A stretch of DNA of 64,000 bases from JBGSYJ01 sp041748075. GTDB lineage: Bacteria; Acidobacteriota; Thermoanaerobaculia; Gp7-AA8. Shown one piece after another: positions 62,799 to 64,000 of the stretch (positions are counted from its first letter, which is position 1; every line of letters begins with the position of its first letter). The notes under the pieces were generated by a model. The model was given only the letters and a program-made list of their open reading frames with translations. It ran no database searches and was not told the DNA's origin. A program made the translations under genes and the position numbers. Location: contig JBGTDX010000119.1 in assembly GCA_041748075.1 (NCBI GenBank), forward strand, positions 10,796 through 74,795. The letters are read 5' to 3'.

Positions 62799-63680
62799 GT
62801 GCGCGCTCTGCCTCACGGATGGAGCTCGCGCACCGTCGATAACGACGGCGTGACCGTTCATTACGTCGAAGCGGGCAGCGGTCCGCTCGTCGTACTGCTG
62901 CACGGCTTTCCCGAGTTCTGGTACGGCTGGCGCGAGCAGATCGCGCCCCTCGCGGACGCCGGCTATCGCGTCATCGCGCCCGATCTAAGAGGCTACAACC
63001 TCTCGGGCAAGCCGAGCGAGCTCTCCGCCTACACAGTCGCGAAAGTCGCCGGCGACATCGGCGCGCTGATCGGGAAACTGGCGGCACCGAACGAGCGCGT
63101 GTTTCTCGTCGGCCACGACTGGGGAGGGATCATCGCCTGGGTCGTCGCGATGATGTTCCCGGAGCGGATCGGGCGACTGGCCATCCTCAATGCGCCTCAC
63201 CCCTCGGCCGTCCGCGCAGCGGCGAAGAGGCCTGCCCAGATGCTCCGCTTCTGGTATCAGTTCTTCTTCCAGCTTCCCTGGCTTCCGGAGCGGATGCTTC
63301 GCGCGAATGAGTTCAAGGTGCTGCGCGGCGTGCTGCGAAAGCAGTCGATGAACAAGGCTGCGGTCACCCGCGAGGTACTTACTCAATATGTCGAGGCCTG
63401 GTCGCAGCCGGGCGCGATCACGGCGATGCTCGCTTACTACCGCGCCGCATTCCGCCGCCGTTCCGGCGTACCGCGAGGCAGCGGGAAACGGATCGAGATG
63501 CCCGCGCTGCTCGTCTGGGGCCTGCGCGACCCCTTCTTCACGCGGGAGGCGATGGAGTCGTCCGTGAAGTGGGTGCCCGGTCTTCGGATCGAGAAGCTGC
63601 CGGATGCCGGACACTTTGTCCAGTCCGACGATCCCGAGCGCGTGAACGCGCTGCTGCTGGAGTTTTTCCAGGGCTCGTGA
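62799..63680 (+). CDS. Alpha/beta hydrolase, soluble epoxide hydrolase-like
   Basis: The 293-residue protein has HGFPEFWYGW (oxyanion loop), nucleophile Asp107 in GHDWGG, an acidic residue in WGLRDPF and the catalytic His in DAGHFVQ. An Asp nucleophile and the HGFPEFW motif point to epoxide hydrolase or fluoroacetate dehalogenase-type enzymes rather than esterases. The start is GTG at 62799, 10 bp after the desaturase stop; no ATG is available before the domain. A possible link is epoxide or lipid-peroxide handling with the desaturase. Confidence 0.88.
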   Translation: MRALPHGWSSRTVDNDGVTVHYVEAGSGPLVVLLHGFPEFWYGWREQIAPLADAGYRVIAPDLRGYNLSGKPSELSAYTVAKVAGDIGALIGKLAAPNERVFLVGHDWGGIIAWVVAMMFPERIGRLAILNAPHPSAVRAAAKRPAQMLRFWYQFFFQLPWLPERMLRANEFKVLRGVLRKQSMNKAAVTREVLTQYVEAWSQPGAITAMLAYYRAAFRRRSGVPRGSGKRIEMPALLVWGLRDPFFTREAMESSVKWVPGLRIEKLPDAGHFVQSDDPERVNALLLEFFQGS

Positions 63681-63694
63681 AGTCGTAGGGGACC

Positions 63695-63786
63695 GAATGT
63701 TGAATGTTGAAATTATGAATTTTGAATGTTGAATTGGGCACCGGTCCTCATTCAAAATTCAACATTCACAATTTCAACATTCAACC
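63695..63786. repeat. Heptamer inverted-repeat hairpin (GAATGTT class)
   Basis: The left arm is GAATGTT, GAATGTT, GAAATTAT, GAATTTT, GAATGTT, GAATTGG (63695-63737). The right arm, minus strand from 63786, is GAATGTT, GAAATTGT, GAATGTT, GAATTTT, GAATGAGG. Only about 8 bp separate the arms. It begins 14 bp after the hydrolase stop and lies ~105 bp before the transposase start. Confidence 0.87.
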
Positions 63787-63892
63787 GTAAAACCTCAGTT
63801 GAAGGGTGCGAAAAGAAAAAGCATCGTCCGGAACTCTTTCGGTAGCATTGCTTTCGACAAAAAAAAGAAGGCAACCGACGAGGGACAGAACG

Positions 63893-64000
63893 ATGCTCGG
63901 GAACAATAGCAGAAACGGGGAACGGGAAGTAGCGATCGAATACACCAAGAAGCCTGTGAGCGGGTGGGGTGGGTTGGCCGTACTGCTGAGGCATTTCGAG
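63893..64000 (+). CDS. IS1380-like transposase, N-terminal fragment cut by the window edge
   Basis: Thirty-six codons are visible from ATG at 63893, preceded by GAGGGA. The product MLGNNSRNGEREVAIEYTKK continues PVSGWGGLAVLLRHFE. The EYTxKPVxxWGGL pattern matches the start of IS1380-family DDE transposases. The left end of the insertion sequence should lie between about 63788 and 63892, but I could not identify its inverted repeat. Whether the gene is intact cannot be seen. Confidence 0.75.
   Translation, partial: MLGNNSRNGEREVAIEYTKKPVSGWGGLAVLLRHFE

Overview
The window is about 64 kb of high-GC, gene-dense chromosome from a diderm bacterium. Evidence for that includes lipoproteins, a Tat signal, a monofunctional peptidoglycan glycosyltransferase, sigma-54 (NtrC-type) control and many secreted beta-rich proteins. 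The mix of a secreted M36 protease, M14 peptidase, DUF1570, DUF4097, FmdB-type zinc ribbon, DUF937 and several GT-C/YfhO membrane proteins fits an Acidobacteriota-like organism. That placement is inference: there is no rRNA in the window, and I recognised no tRNA.

Layout. 0.4-8 kb: uvrA, a small membrane-anchored protein with a GT-C-like protein, cutA, mtgA and eno. 8-13.7 kb: an acyl-CoA dehydrogenase, folE, a repeat-bounded four-helix-bundle gene, a 2,4-dienoyl-CoA reductase-like SDR, a DUF4198 protein and a CusF-like lipoprotein. 13.7-20 kb: a minus-strand cluster reading ABC ATPase, permease, (inserted repeat element), substrate-binding protein, tungsten/molybdenum aldehyde oxidoreductase, MoaD and MoeA. 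20-31 kb: egtD, dut, a large M36 protease, a YigZ-like protein, RDD, DUF4097, a polytopic membrane protein, EcsC and FmdB. 31-44 kb: a GAF-like protein, an Slt-type lytic transglycosylase, a PDZ-containing histidine kinase with its NtrC-type regulator, an M14 peptidase and glgA. 44-51 kb: a MerR regulator, YfhO, a methyltransferase, Agl23-like GT-C and a Tat-exported HisC-like enzyme. 51-64 kb: a DUF1570/TPR protein, DUF937, DUF3597, an EVE-like/HNH nuclease, an IPT protein, an ABC-2 exporter, a repeat protein behind a BlaI-like operator, lepB, a fatty acid desaturase, an epoxide-hydrolase-like enzyme, and the first 36 codons of an IS1380-like transposase at the right edge.

The most unusual content is between the genes. 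At least nine intergenic elements share one architecture although their sequences differ. Two arms of imperfect 7-bp repeats face each other as an inverted repeat, always with the GA-phased strand reading inward, around a short spacer. Five heptamer classes occur (GAATGAC, GAGTTCT, GAGGCTA, GAATTCA and GAATGTT types). In one element (10919-11545) the arms enclose an intact four-helix-bundle gene of the 23S rRNA intervening-sequence-protein family. In a second (18295-18587) they enclose a truncated, frameshifted copy of the same gene, sitting inside an ABC transporter operon. Many element ends lie within 0-1 nt of the stop codon of a flanking gene, and in one case the element has replaced a gene's C-terminus. 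This looks like a family of mobile or recombining inverted-repeat elements linked to the four-helix-bundle protein, and it is my main candidate for an undescribed system.

Three further dispersed repeats are present: a 265-bp MITE-like element with 27-bp perfect terminal inverted repeats, a BIME-like paired palindrome with unrelated spacers (two copies), and a ~170-bp composite repeat (two copies in opposite orientation).
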